From Microcyclospora pomicola (taxonomy: Eukaryota > Ascomycota > Dothideomycetes > Capnodiales): DNA of 64,000 bases. The translations under genes were made by a program, and so were the position numbers. Below the pieces are notes generated by a model. It worked only from the letters and a program-made list of their open reading frames with translations, searched no databases and was not told the DNA's origin. The stretch lies in the NCBI GenBank assembly GCA_002786065.1, contig NHNY01000003.1:868001-932000 (forward strand), in the 5' to 3' direction. Below are positions 9,942 through 22,000 of the stretch, piece by piece (within the stretch, counting starts at the first letter, position 1; each line of letters starts with the position of its first letter).

Positions 9942-11165
9942 ATGTCGTTTCTTCCACAAACCGTCCGTACAGTCCGTCGTCAGCTCTACAAACCCGTCAC
10001 AAGCGCGACCCCTCTCCGACCATTCTCCGCCTGCGCTCGAACACAAGCAGACCATGTCCGGATCGTCGAGGTTGGTCCTCGCGATGGCCTGCAGAATGAG
10101 AAGTCTAGTATACCCGTAGAAACAAAAGTAGAGCTGGTCAGGCGGTTGGCGAAGACCGGCTTGGGAACAATCGAAGCTGGGAGCTTCGTACATCCAAAAT
10201 GGGTTCCACAGGTAAGACGGCCACCAGCACTCTGATACTACATTCGTGAGACATTGGAGCTCACTCCACAAGAATAGATGGCCGCATCAGATCGTATACT
10301 ATCCTCACTCTTGACCACTCCTCCGCCAACACCATCTGGCAACCCCATAACGTACCAATGGCTTCTACCCAACGGCAAAGGCTTAGACAACTACTTGAAG
10401 ACGATGAACACAACATTGCCGCCTACACCTCCCCCATCTCCCAGCGGATCTGAACAGTCTCCAAGCCCTAGTAGGTCAGACGCAGCAACGCCCTCCAATC
10501 TCCGCGCCGGCCACAACCACGAAATCTCCATCTTCCTCGCCGCCACCGAATCCTTCTCCCAGAAGAACACCAACTGCTCCATCGACGAGTCTCTCGCCCG
10601 CTTCGCGCCCCTGATGGCCACCTCCAAAGCCGCCGGCTTCCCCGTCCGCGCCTACATCTCCGTCGCCCTCGGTTGCCCCTTCGAAGGCCCCGACACAGAC
10701 CCGCACAAAGTCGCTGACCTCGCCGCGTCGCTGCTCGAGATGGGCGCCGACGAGATCTCCGTCGCGGACACCACGGGCATGGGTACCGCGCCGCGCACGC
10801 GGAAACTGCTGCAGACGTTGCGCGATGCCGGCATCCGCGCGGAGGATCTGGCGCTGCACTTCCACGACACCTTCGGCCAGGCGCTGGTCAACACGATGGT
10901 GGGGCTGGACTTCGGCGTGCGCACGTTCGACGCCGCGGTTGGCGGGCTCGGTGGATGTCCTTACTCGCCTGGCGCGACGGGCAATGTCGCGACGGAGGAT
11001 CTGGTCTACTTTGTCGAGTCGCTGGGCGCGAGCACGGGCGTCGATCTGGAGGAGGTCAGTCGCATCGGCGAGTGGATCACGGGCGAGATTGGCAAGGGGA
11101 ATGCCAGCTCGGCGGGCCGCGCGACGATGGCGAGGTTGCGGAGGGAGCAGGCCGAGCAGTCATGA
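9942..11165 (+). CDS. Hydroxymethylglutaryl-CoA lyase, mitochondrial
   Basis: Cleaves HMG-CoA to acetoacetate and acetyl-CoA in leucine breakdown. Two exons (9942-10211, 10278-11165) encode 385 residues; the intron is GTAAGA..TAG and the join is in phase after VPQ. The N-terminus is Arg/Ser-rich without acids until about residue 37, a likely mitochondrial presequence. Active-site residues are all present: Arg47-Asp48 (GPRDGLQNE), His284 and His286 (LHFHDTFG), Cys317 (GGLGGCPYSPGATGN) and Asn326. A Pro/Ser-rich insert of about 35 residues (135-169) interrupts the barrel between KGLDNYLK and EISIFLAATESFS; I recall similar inserts in other fungal lyases. The end EQAEQS is not a peroxisomal PTS1, so a mitochondrial site is favoured. 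Confidence 0.93.
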
Positions 11166-11379
11166 AGAATACGCAAGCGTCTTGTAACGACCATAGGCTC
11201 TGAAATTCAACGAAGATGCCATGGAAATGAGCTGGCTGCCTTGTGGTGTCGAAGAATTCATCATAGCGTTTTACATATGTGTACATACCCACCAAAATCA
11301 CGACCGCGAGACGGTTGCTCACTGTGCGATGCACGCGAGGCCCGAGTTCCACGAGCATTGAACGCCTTGGAATGATCCA

Positions 11380-14300
11380 TCACTTCTTCGCCTTAGCCTT
11401 GCCCTTGCCTTTCTTCGGCTTCTCATCCTCTTCGCCATCGCTCTCCGCCGCCTTGCCCTTCTTCTTGGACGCCGCGGCCTTCTTCTTCTTCGGCTTGGCG
11501 ACATACTTGTCCTTGGCGAGATCCGCCTCGGCGTCCGACTCCTCCTTGACATCAGCGTCGTCCAGGGCTTCGTCGCCGGACTCTTCCAGCGCTTCTTCCA
11601 GGTCTGGCCGTTCCTTGGGCGGGGCACGTTTCGGCGCCACGACCTGTGAGGATTTAATGAAGGGGAGCGGGTGGGCTTGCTGGTTGTATCTGTACACTGT
11701 GAATCAGTAATAGTAGGGCGAATTTGGAGGAAGTAAGGACTCACATTCTTGTAAAGGTAGACTTCGCCTGCGTCTCGATCTTGATCCGCTCGCTGTCATC
11801 GTCGCCCACGCCGAGCTCGAGGATGGCGTCCCAGTCGTCCTTGGTCAAGAAGTACGAGTCCATAAGGTCGATGATGTCGGGCACAGCCTCCTTGCCCTCC
11901 TTTTCCAGACGCCTGATAAGCTTCTCGAACAAGAGCGGGAGGTAGGTCTGGCGGACTTCGTATCGATCTGCAGAGACGCGCAGCCGCATGTGGCCCTGGA
12001 TGTCCTTGACATAGCGCATGAGCTTACCCCCCTTGGAATTGTTGCCCAACCAGGTGGTGAATCGTGTTTGGTTGCCAGCCAGTGTACCGTAGACGAAGGA
12101 TGCAGGACGCACAAACGAGAGCATGGCATGCGTCGGCATCAAGCTCCATTGCTGTTGGGAGCCGTGGATCATGCGATCGACCAGGTCGCCATCACTGATA
12201 GAATCTGCAGCCTTGCTTGCCAGATCGAGTCGTGCTAGGGCGTGTAGCTTAGCATTCCCCTCGTATTTGTTGGCACGTTGAGGCTTGGTGCCTAGGTAAT
12301 TTTCTTGCAGCATCAGAGGTCCAAAATCGTGGTCGTTGAAGTAGATTTCTTGTTTATCGTTCAAAGTGGACTTCGACGCAGGATTGAACAACCCTTTGCC
12401 AAGAATCGCTTCGACCATTGCCCATGGCTTGAGGACAATATGCTTCTCCCACGCTTTCGACATGTCTTTGCTCTCTTCGAATGACATGTTTTGTTGGTCC
12501 AGCTTGGCGGTGGAGATCATGTTCACAACTTGTCTGATGTCCGCTCCGGTACCCTCGATCAGAGCGTTGATAACGTTCGCAGGCATCTTGAGTCCTTCTC
12601 GGAAGGCAATCGTGCTGATGCGACTGCGGATCATGTCCGTGGTGGGTCGACGAAAACCCAGATCGTAAGTCACAAAGTCGAACGGCTTCATCTTGGGCTG
12701 CTTTCTTTCGTTGCAGATGAGTATCATCGGGACCTGTGTCTTCTTGCACACTGCAGCAAGAGCTCCGACTCCTCCTCGATCACCTGCAGACATGCCATCG
12801 ACTTCATCCATGATCAGGACTAGCTTCTTCTTCGAAGCATCAGCCTTCGCGCCATCTGCAGCGAAATAGCCCATAAGTGAGGTTGTCGACAGCACACCCT
12901 TGAGGCCGGTTTCGACAAGTTTTTTGGATCGCGTGTCAGACGCGTTCGATTCGACGACATCATATCCTTCCAGCTTGGCAACCAGATGGGCAGCCGTAGT
13001 CTTGCCGATACCCGGAGGACCATGAATCATGACCGCACGATGCAGACCGGATCCATCAGGGCCACCCATCTTGAACCCTACGCGCTGATTCTTTGGAAAT
13101 GCTCGAAGCCAGCGTTGCAGCTTTTCCACCTGCGCCTTGTTGCCACATATTTGTGTGAGCTGTGTTGGAGCGTAACGTACCGTCCACAGGCGGTTGTCTG
13201 GTCCCTCGACATTGCCTTTGCCCTTACTTGGCGGTACTGGCTGGGCCCCATTCGACTCTTGCTTCGCTTTCGCAGCCTTCGCAGCGGCTGCCTTCTGTGC
13301 CTTCTCCTCCCGTTCCATCTCCATCGCCGCCTCCCGGATCTTCTCGTCCTCCTTCGCACGTTTCTCAGCTTGCACAGCAGCTGCGGCTGAATCACCACCA
13401 TTCGCGGGTAAACGTTTGATCAGCTCGAAAAGTCCTTCCTCGTTGATGACCTTCAATCCGTACTGCTTGATCGTCTCCAGCTTCTTCGGGCCCGCATCTT
13501 CACCCAAAATCACGTAGCTGGTTTTCTTCGACGGTGCGCCTGTGACCTTACCACCGTACTGCTTGACCAAGCCTTGACCCTGCTCTCTTCCTAGACGTTG
13601 CAACTGACCAGTGAAGACAAATGAAAGACCTGCCAGGCAATTGTCCTGACCCTGTGGTAACTCAGAATAGTCGAGAGCTCCGGCCGGCACCGCAGAGTTG
13701 CCATGCTGACCATACACGAACTTTGCTTTCTCGCCATCCTTTGACTTGGGTGGTGGCTCAGGGGCTTTGATCGTGGGAATGCTGTCGAAGATCTCCTTCA
13801 TTTCCGCGCTATCCTGAACTTCCTCTTTTGACGTTTTCTTTGCGGCGGCAGCGCTCTTCTTGGGTGTTGCTCGTTTCTTGGGCTTCGTCTCTCCAACTTC
13901 CAGATCATCTTCATCCTCGTCAACCTTGCGCTTCCGACTTGCCTTGGCAGGAGTTCTTTTCGCCGGCTTCTTCTCGACCACCTCTTCTTCTTCTTCATCA
14001 AGGTCCATGACATCGTTCGGCTCATCGTCCGCCAAGTCTACATCTCCATTTGGTTCAAAATCATCATCCTCCTTCTTGGCCTTCGCCTTCTTTCCGTTCG
14101 TCCTCTTCACCGGCACCAACGGCTTGTCATCCTCGTCATCAGTCCCTTCTTGATAGTCATCTCCCATCCGCTTCCCCACCATAGCATCGGCTCTGAAGTT
14201 GTCGGTGTCTTCCACCATGTCGTCGTCTGGAAATTCATCCTCACCAACCTCGACGTAGCTCACATCTTTCTTGCCTCGGCCTCTAGGCGTCTGTGCTGCT

Positions 14301-14620
14301 GATCCCGTCGACTTCCTCGATGCATGTGACTTGCCATTGGTCTGGGGAGAAGCCTCGCGGACGGTGGGCTTCTTCTTCACCACTTCTGTGCGCTTGGGCT
14401 TGGTTCCCTTGCCGAAGAAGTCATCTGCAGTGGTCTCTTCCACCACAGGCTCGGGTGCAGGCTGCTTCTTCCCAGCCTTCCTCGGGGACGGCTTTACGAC
14501 TTCTTCCTCGTCGTCCGAGATGACCTTTTTCCGCCCGCGTTTCTTCGGCTCCTCCTTTGGCTTGGGTGCTGGTGCGGCGCCGGGTTTCCCGCCAAAGAAG
14601 GCACGGATATCTGAAGGCAT
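11380..14620 (-). CDS. RFC1: Replication factor C subunit 1 (clamp loader large subunit)
   Basis: Large subunit of the RFC complex that loads PCNA at primer-template junctions in the nucleus. Two exons (14620-11745, 11689-11380) give 1061 residues; the 55-base intron runs GTGAGT..TACAG and joins FTRI to YNQQAHP. The start MPSDIRAFFGG is chosen over an in-frame ATG at 14743 because homologues begin there and DIRAFFGGK is the PCNA-binding element. Order: acidic/basic disordered region (to about 280), BRCT domain (about 325-402), AAA+ core with Walker A GPPGIGKT (about 534-541) and Walker B LVLIMDEVDG, then the RFC1 C-terminal domain (to about 950), ending in a Lys-rich tail. Length is usual for fungi. 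It diverges from a mitochondrial ribosomal protein gene. Confidence 0.96.
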
Positions 14621-14953
14621 GCTGACAATACAGAAAGTTATCGTCGGACCGCGATGATGCTGCAGCCAGGCAGAAAGCAGGTTCAGCGAATGTTGCTCAT
14701 GGCATGTCGTATGTCGGAAGCAAGCACTATCCAAACACGTCAATCATGACGCGCGACACGAAGAAGTCGCGTTGCCGGAAGTGGTCGTTGTATCCGGTGA
14801 TCCGAGGACCGAGTGTCCGACTTGGCACTCCCGCGGACGACGACATTCAATGTCGGCCAACGATGCGCAACATGCCTTGAGAGTTCGAGCACAGCATCAT
14901 CACGCCCGTCGAGGGCAGCACAGCATCCGGCATTGCCTGCCTAGATCGTCAGC
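14621..14953. promoter_or_regulatory. Divergent promoter of RFC1 and MRPL16
   Basis: Only 333 bases separate the two start codons, so the genes very likely share this promoter. It has several CpG-rich stretches such as GACGCGCGACAC near 14749. I see no perfect MluI cell-cycle box (ACGCGT). Confidence 0.6.
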
Positions 14954-15742
14954 ATGGCGGCCGCAATAAGGATGCCGGTCTCTTCGGTCTTATCTGCGAC
15001 GTCGTCCCTGACCACAAAAGCACGATGTAAGCTCAATGCTACCCCATCGACATCTGCCCAATACTAATATATCTACTTAGGCCTGACCTCCACCCTCCGC
15101 ATCACGACTCCCACCCCCTCACCATCCAGCCGCCGCGCCTTCTCCTCCACCCCCGCCGCACACAACTGGATCCAACCGAAGTTCATGGAGAAGCACGGCA
15201 AAGCGCTGAAAGGCAAGCCGCAGATCCGCACCGGCGGCTCCGTCAAGGGCACGACGCTGGCGTTCGGCGACTACGGCCTGCGGCTCAAGGACCACGACCG
15301 CCGCATCTCGGCCGCGCAGCTCAAGATCGCCGACGACACGATCCGCCGCCGCCTGCGCGGGCTGAAGTACCGGCTGTACCACCGCGTGGTCGCCGACACG
15401 GCGGTTTATACCTCCGGCAACGACCAGCGTATGGGCAAGGGCAAGGGTAGTTTTGACTACTGGGCGACGCGCTGCACGGTCAGTAAGATCGTGTTCGAGC
15501 TCAAGGGCGAGGTGCACGAGCAGGTGGTGCGCGACGCGATGCGCCTGGCGGGCAACAAGCTGCCGGGCCTGTGGGAGTTTGTCAAGAAGGGTGATCCGCC
15601 GGTCATGGGGATCACGAAGGTCGGGTATAGAGGAATGACGGAGGATTTCCTCCGGCGGCCGAGGAAGGAGGTGCATACGCCGGCCATCAGCCCGAATCTC
15701 GTTGAAACGGCGGAGAGGCTACCGGCGAGCACGCCTGTGTAG
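14954..15742 (+). CDS. MRPL16: Mitochondrial large-subunit ribosomal protein uL16m
   Basis: Component of the mitochondrial large ribosomal subunit near the central protuberance. Two exons (14954-15026, 15081-15742) make 244 residues. The intron is GTAAGC..TTAG; the joined codon TGC restores the frame. Residues 1-60 are Ser/Thr/Arg-rich (MAAAIRMPVSSV.., RRAFSST), a typical presequence. The uL16 core follows: MEKHGKALKGKPQ near residue 60, GDYGLRL, RMGKGKGSFDYWATR (GKGKG loop) and LAGNKLPG. Length fits the fungal protein. The divergent partner is RFC1. Confidence 0.95.
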
Positions 15743-15898
15743 AAATAGTGTAAACGTGTACGAAAAACAATCTTTACGTTGATCGTTCTCGGGCCTTGAA
15801 GCGGGCGCGACGGGAATTTCAATAGTTATTGTGGGTAAGCGTGATCCAATCGTTGTGAAATGAAGTAGTTTCGAAAGCGGTATGATACACGATAATGG

Positions 15899-17254
15899 CT
15901 ACAACTGTCGACACCAATCCCGTCCATGCCGGACTTGCCACCGACAAAGCTGGCTCTCCATGACGACGCCCACCAATCCTGCCACGAAAATGCCACCCGA
16001 ATCGCTGATCGTCGTAGCACCTAAACTGAACTCCCGATCCTCCTCCGGAACTTCTTCACGGATTGCGGCGAAGGTACTGACATACACTAAGCCACCGAGG
16101 AGCCCTTCCCAGAAGATGATTCCGAACACCAGCCAGACGGAGGGGATGAAGGGCCACAGCGCGTGCATGACGAGAAACAGTAAATTTGCGCATTGCAGGA
16201 TTGCAGGGAGGTACAGAGTGCGGATGCGGATGAAGGGCAGGGAGGATCGCGAGACGAAGACGCCCAGCTGGTAGATGAAGCCGTAGGTAGGGTAGAAGGA
16301 CCGGTAACTCTTAAATGGCGAGTCTTTTAGCGGGAACAGTAGGGTCGGCGCCACGCCTTGGTTGATAGTGTATTCCGCGACGTAGACGAGAAACAAAGGC
16401 GCCATGTATGGGATCACCAACCCCCGGGTGCGGTGCATCTGCAGCTTGAAGCTGGCTAGAGCTCTTTGATATGTGGAGTGCTTAGATTGCTTGGAATGGT
16501 AAGCGGGGGAAACAATTCGACCGGGTGTACGCTGAGCAAGGAGCCCATCACCTTCCCGCGCCGGTGGGTACTCTTCGTCCTCAGGATCCTCGACCTCATC
16601 ATCAGCAGCAGTGACGGGAGAGGAGACCTTGCGTTTTGCCTCCAGAATGTCCAGCGGAAGGAGTGTGAAATAGCTCAAGAGCATGACCATCGGGATGATG
16701 GCACTGGAGAGTAGAGTGCCCGCCACGCCAAATCCGAACACTGTCGTGGCGAGCGAGTAAGCACCCGCACCGATCAAGCCAGCACCACCTGTACCACTGC
16801 CCCACGCGGCCAAAGAGCCAGATCCGTAGTAATGCGTCAGGCCTAGGAAATGGATTTCTCCAGCACCCGAGCTGATGTTGGCGAGGATGATGCCGGCCAC
16901 TTTCTCGGCGATTGCGTCTCGTGGGGAGAGCGCGACGATCAACATGCCACAGGTGGACAATGCCACCAAGAGGAGCACTCGTAAGTGATAGGGGATCGCA
17001 TGGATGAAGTAGGGCAGGGTCAACTTGGTGGCCAAGCCGGGGATGATGCTAGCCAGCAGCACAGTAGCTTTGGGGATGTCCGGACCCACCAGGTCCAAGG
17101 CTGCGGAAAGGATGATCACATAGAAGATGTTGTTAATACAGCCGAAGAGGAAGAAGGCCACGCAGATGCGTAGGTTGACGCGAGACATGGCGCTCCGGAG
17201 GCGGGCTTTGTAGAGGGGCCATGATGAATAGGATGAGCCGGGCATTGGGAGCAT
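15899..17254 (-). CDS. BTN1: Battenin-like vacuolar membrane protein (CLN3/Btn1)
   Basis: Single exon, 451 residues, polytopic. The family signatures are clear: CINNIFYVIILSAALDL near the N-terminus, SSGAGEIHFLGLTHYYG in the middle, GSGTGGAGLIGAGAY, TINQGVAPTLLFP and EGLLGGLVYVSTFAAI near the C-terminus. About 10-11 hydrophobic segments are present, with a charged cytosolic loop around residues 215-265 (DDEVEDPEDEEYPP). The yeast homologue Btn1 acts at the vacuole in pH and basic amino-acid balance; the same is expected here. The start ATG at 17254 is followed by another at 17245, and either could be used. The 3' end is 156 bases from the converging MRPL16 stop. Confidence 0.94.
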   Translation of the reverse strand: MLPMPGSSYSSWPLYKARLRSAMSRVNLRICVAFFLFGCINNIFYVIILSAALDLVGPDIPKATVLLASIIPGLATKLTLPYFIHAIPYHLRVLLLVALSTCGMLIVALSPRDAIAEKVAGIILANISSGAGEIHFLGLTHYYGSGSLAAWGSGTGGAGLIGAGAYSLATTVFGFGVAGTLLSSAIIPMVMLLSYFTLLPLDILEAKRKVSSPVTAADDEVEDPEDEEYPPAREGDGLLAQRTPGRIVSPAYHSKQSKHSTYQRALASFKLQMHRTRGLVIPYMAPLFLVYVAEYTINQGVAPTLLFPLKDSPFKSYRSFYPTYGFIYQLGVFVSRSSLPFIRIRTLYLPAILQCANLLFLVMHALWPFIPSVWLVFGIIFWEGLLGGLVYVSTFAAIREEVPEEDREFSLGATTISDSGGIFVAGLVGVVMESQLCRWQVRHGRDWCRQL

Positions 17255-19016
17255 GCTTCGTGGGTGCCAGGATGTCGAGTTACATCCTGATGCAAGATTG
17301 TCGAAGGGGCATGCTATGGACCACTATCGCACAGCAGACAGCGACGTTGATGGCATTGAGCGAGATATCAACTAGATGGATATGGTCACGTGGGCCTATG
17401 TTTCTGAAGATCGCTCGCGTGAGCACGGGCATGCAAAGATCGACAGGTCTGATAACGCCAAAGAGATCTTACTGCGCCTGCTCTACTCTCTGCGAAGAAC
17501 TGTACGATAAGTCACAGCAGCTATTGACTCAGCTGAGGTGTTCCAAGACTATGATGATTTCTGCTCAACTTGCGTTGCTGCAAAGGCGATGTTATACCAT
17601 GCTACCTAACCTTTGGCGAGCCAAACTATAGGTGAAGCAGCTCGTGGTCAGTACGAGCATCGAAGGGTTTCAGGCTCGCACAACTCAACCAGACAGCTCT
17701 ACAACTGCCAGCAACGCGAGTCGTCACGATACTTGCCGCACTCTGCAATACTTGCATGGCAGCAGAACTCTACTTCGGTCTCCTGGAGATGTAACAAAGG
17801 CGACCACCCGTGGACGACCACGTCTGCGGCCCAGGCCCCCAATGTTTCGTCTGTCCGAAACCGCGGTGAAACTGCTGTTCAGTCCAACGTGATGCACCCG
17901 ACGGCTAATGCATAAGGTAGTTATGTAGCCGCGCAAAGGGTGTCCAAGCGGCGCCGATCGTTTCAGTTGTGCTGTGCCTCGTACCGTCATAGATGCAGTC
18001 AAGACATCCACGGATCGGCTCTTTTGAGATGATACACAGGCAACATCGGAAGGAAAGCTGGACCACGTCCTTGGCTGCATGTATCATGTAGCAGCTGATG
18101 GCGGGTCTGGACAAATTGCCACTACCATGATGGATGAACTGCAGCAGTGTTCGCTACGCTGGGCATCAAACCGGCACACCAAAACCTACCACATTGCTTG
18201 ACGGATGTAGTCTGTGGTAGATATACTTCCAGACCGAAGAATAATGTTGTTGAGGCGTCGGGCGTGTTGTGCTGGCAAGGGACTGATGCGCGATACGACG
18301 GAGTCAAAGGAGGGTGCCAATCGGAAACCAGCCAAAGCATGTGTGCGTGAGGCGGTCAAGGACTCAAGAGCCAAGGCACGAACACGACATGGCCTGATGA
18401 CATGTGCATGTGCATGTACCGTGGTCCACTGCCATGTCAGCGGCAGTCCTCTGCTCCAGACCTATCTGAATATGGTACGGCACATTCAAACTCTCATACT
18501 GTCATTCCAGCAGACCGCCTTGTCGACCGCCCCAGCCGTGAGAGACGACAGACATCCAGGAACGTGATTCACACATACTCCAGCGGCATGTCTTGCTGTA
18601 CCTTATAGATCGACTATAGCCTCCTCTGCATATAACTGCCACACGCGATCCTGCATTAGCCGAGACTTAGGCTGGCGCTGACGTTGTTTAGCTTCCGGGC
18701 CCTGACCTGCACCTCTCCGCCGATGCGCCCCGTCCCTGTTGCTTGGGCCGGCTGGATCTGGCTTGCGTCAATTCGTCCTCTTCTCTCCATCTCTCTCACC
18801 ACCCGCCTTACATTCTGAACCATACCTTCTGTTTCTCGCAGCTTCACTCCTCCACCACACCGTCCGATGTGGCCATGAGCTTCTGCGCGTCTGCCTTCAA
18901 CATGCCGTCCTGAACGAATCGGACCTTCAGCGGTCGTTTCAGCCATCCACTTGCCTCACGAGAGCACCCTCAACCATTCCCACAACACGATACGCTCATC
19001 CGATCACAATTCCGCC
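17255..19016. promoter_or_regulatory. Long divergent intergenic region, BTN1 to RXT3
   Basis: About 1.76 kb between divergent start codons. The frames between 17600 and 18610 are short, overlapping and unrecognisable. Pyrimidine-rich DNA near 18774-18870 just upstream of RXT3 looks like a fungal transcription start/5' leader. A short TGCATG-rich stretch lies at about 18398-18417. Confidence 0.45.
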
Positions 19017-22000
19017 ATGGAACACGCCTCGCCCCATCGTCCTTTGGAGCGGCCGACGAGTCGCCAGCAATACGCTCAAGGATATGCACAGCCGCCGACG
19101 GCGCAACCACCAGTCCAGATGCCATTCTCCGACCCTTTCCACACCACCAGAGACCCCTTCTTCCCGGGATCGCAAGGGCGGAGGGACAGTCTGGGCGTGG
19201 AGACAAGAGGCTGGCCGACGATGCAAGGTATGTTACAACTTTGTTGTGTGTTGGCACACAGTGTGGAACCGCATGTGTGGAAGCATAGACTGGGTCGTAC
19301 ACCAAGGATCGACGCCAGCATCAATAGCATCAACGCCAACAACGTGCTATCTCTTCGCTTCCAGTGCTTCATGTGCAAAGCAGTGATTCACAGGCAAAGT
19401 ACAGACCACGTCTGCTGGCGCATGAAGCATTGTGCAAGCTGGTCTATATGCGTGATGCATGTGGCTGCGCAGGGGGGGGGGGTTCAACAAAATGCCATCA
19501 CGCAGACCAGCACAGCTCTCCCACGACCCGCCAAGCGCATGCGAGTGCTTACGGCAGACGGACCAGGGCAGAGAACGCAAATCTGCAGTTCCACCAACAT
19601 TCCACTCCCCGCATTGCCTTCAGCGCTAGCCTCGATCCGGAGCTAACGGCTGTTGCGCTCTTCTAGGCTCAAATCACATGTCATTACCTTTCGACTCTTC
19701 ACGTTCCACCGGAGCATCGCCGCCGCAGTATGTGCGAGGTAAGGGCATCTCAAATGATCAGCCATTAGATGCCGCGCTGACCTCTCGCCTAGCGCCGTAT
19801 GATCAGCAGCAGCCGCAGCAGCATCATCCACAAACCCAAGCTCAACCATCCTCCTATCCTCCGCGCAGCATGCCACCACCACCATCATCGCCCCAGATGC
19901 TCCCACCTCCGAATGCATCATCGCTACACAGCGCAGGGCCTCGCGGGCCACTCGCGACTTCACCCTTCGCTGGCGCTAAGGAGCTCGCCGGTCTCGCGGC
20001 CCATCGCCCGGCCACGGGCATGTCGATATCATCGATGCTTGGGGGGAGCGAGGAGCACCGCGTGATCAACTCGCCCCGAAGCTCAGCCGCAGCGCCATCA
20101 TTCACATCACAATTGATGCATCCACCATCTCCAGGAAGAGCCAGATCATCAAGTATGCGGGAAGGACGTCGCGATCCAAGTCCATACCGGCATGGACTCC
20201 TCGCTGATCCCCGTGCCGCCACAACTTTCACTGAGCGTGGCTTTTCGGAGCCTCGCAGAGACGGTGCTTTCGAATCACCGCAAGTGCACCGCGAGTCAGT
20301 ACATAGTTTTCGAAACTTTCAGCCTCACCAATCGGAACGGCGTGCGGTGTTGAATGGTGGAGCAATGCTTGGCCGGCCTAGCAGTCAACCGGTGGAGCCT
20401 GCAGCGTCACGAAGCATGGAAGAGATGGCCCGTCGTGATCCACAAGAGGAGACTAGGTTCGGCCAGTTCAGGCATTTCGGAGAACCTCCTGGACAAGCAC
20501 AAGCGTTTCCGCCTCGCATGGAAGCCATCTCACGGCCAGAAGCACATCTGGGAGGCGCACCATCCCAGCCACGGGACAATCCCATGTTCGGACCTCAGCA
20601 GAACGATCGAGACCCTCGAACTGGACAGATGCGATACCAATCTGGTCCTCCAATGCGGGAAGATCAGGCGGGACTTTTCCGACCTTCATTCCAGCATGGC
20701 CCAGATATCGCGAGAGAATCGATCGAGTCACGCATACCCGTAGATCCGCGTCATCAACTCCCCCAAACGTCATCCCCCATGGCCGAAATGCATGCGATGG
20801 AGCGCAGTCGAATGGGATACGCTGAACGGCCGATGACGTTCGAGGAACATCAACGGCTGGAAGCGAGTCAACGAGAATCTTTCACGAATCGCAAGGAGAG
20901 CGACAGCTCGCTCCATCGAGCAGTGCTGAACATCAGTCCGGAGCTCAGCCGCAAGGGTCGCAACACTCCCCAGCCCCAGGCGATCCAGGGCGCACAGCCA
21001 CGGCAGAGCGGACCTACCAAAGACAACCCACGCTTGAACGCTTTTGGGCGGATGTTTTCCGGCCTTGGAAGTGGTGCGGGTAGTGCAACACCAACACCAG
21101 GCCAAGACTTCAACGGCACAAGTAGCCCTCTGCGCATGAGTCCATCAGCGCACACGGATGATTATGACCAGACACGCTCCACAAACCATGGCGGCGAACA
21201 GGACCGCAGTGCTACTAAAGCTGGGTCGAGAGGTGGAAGGAAAAATAGTCGCCGAACAAGGGAAGATGCTTTCAAAGGTGAACCGGACGGTCGAGGTACT
21301 CCAGACCACCAACGAGGTGGCAAGCGCGCCAAGTCGGCCCATCATCACCATCACCATCCTCATGCACACCACCATCATCACCACCATGAAGGTAGCGATG
21401 CGGTACCAGGATCGTTCAGCATGCTGAGGTTCCCCTCAAATTCTAGTATGCCTCCTACCAGTACACCGGTCCACCATCACCACCATCATAATGGTGCTGC
21501 AGCAACACACAACCACCTGACTAGCCATCATCACCACCACCATGCGCAACGTCCCCTTCCGCCACAGCGAAAGCCCGCATTGACGGTGCACAGCGAGAAA
21601 CTCATCGACAGCGTCAAGGAAAGGCCACGCAAACATCTTGGTTCGCAGCTATATTCGACTACCATCGCTTTACCGCATGCTTCGACGGAATCGCCAGTGT
21701 CGAAGTTGAAGTATATGAGTGAGTCGCGGCCATTGCCAAATTTCGACGGTCACGAAAACTGTACCTTCACGATCCGTGTGCCGAGATGGTACGTGGCAGC
21801 AAGCGATGATGTTGGTCTTCACGGCAGCACAGGCTCATTGGAGGTGATATGTCGGACTCGACAACTGTGGGGATCTGATGTCTACACCGACGACTCCGAT
21901 GTTGTGGCAGCAGCTGTGCATTCGGGGTGGATACAAGGTGATTTTGGTGATGCCAATCATGATATTCAGGCATACTTCCCACCAGCTGAGGTATCGGCCT

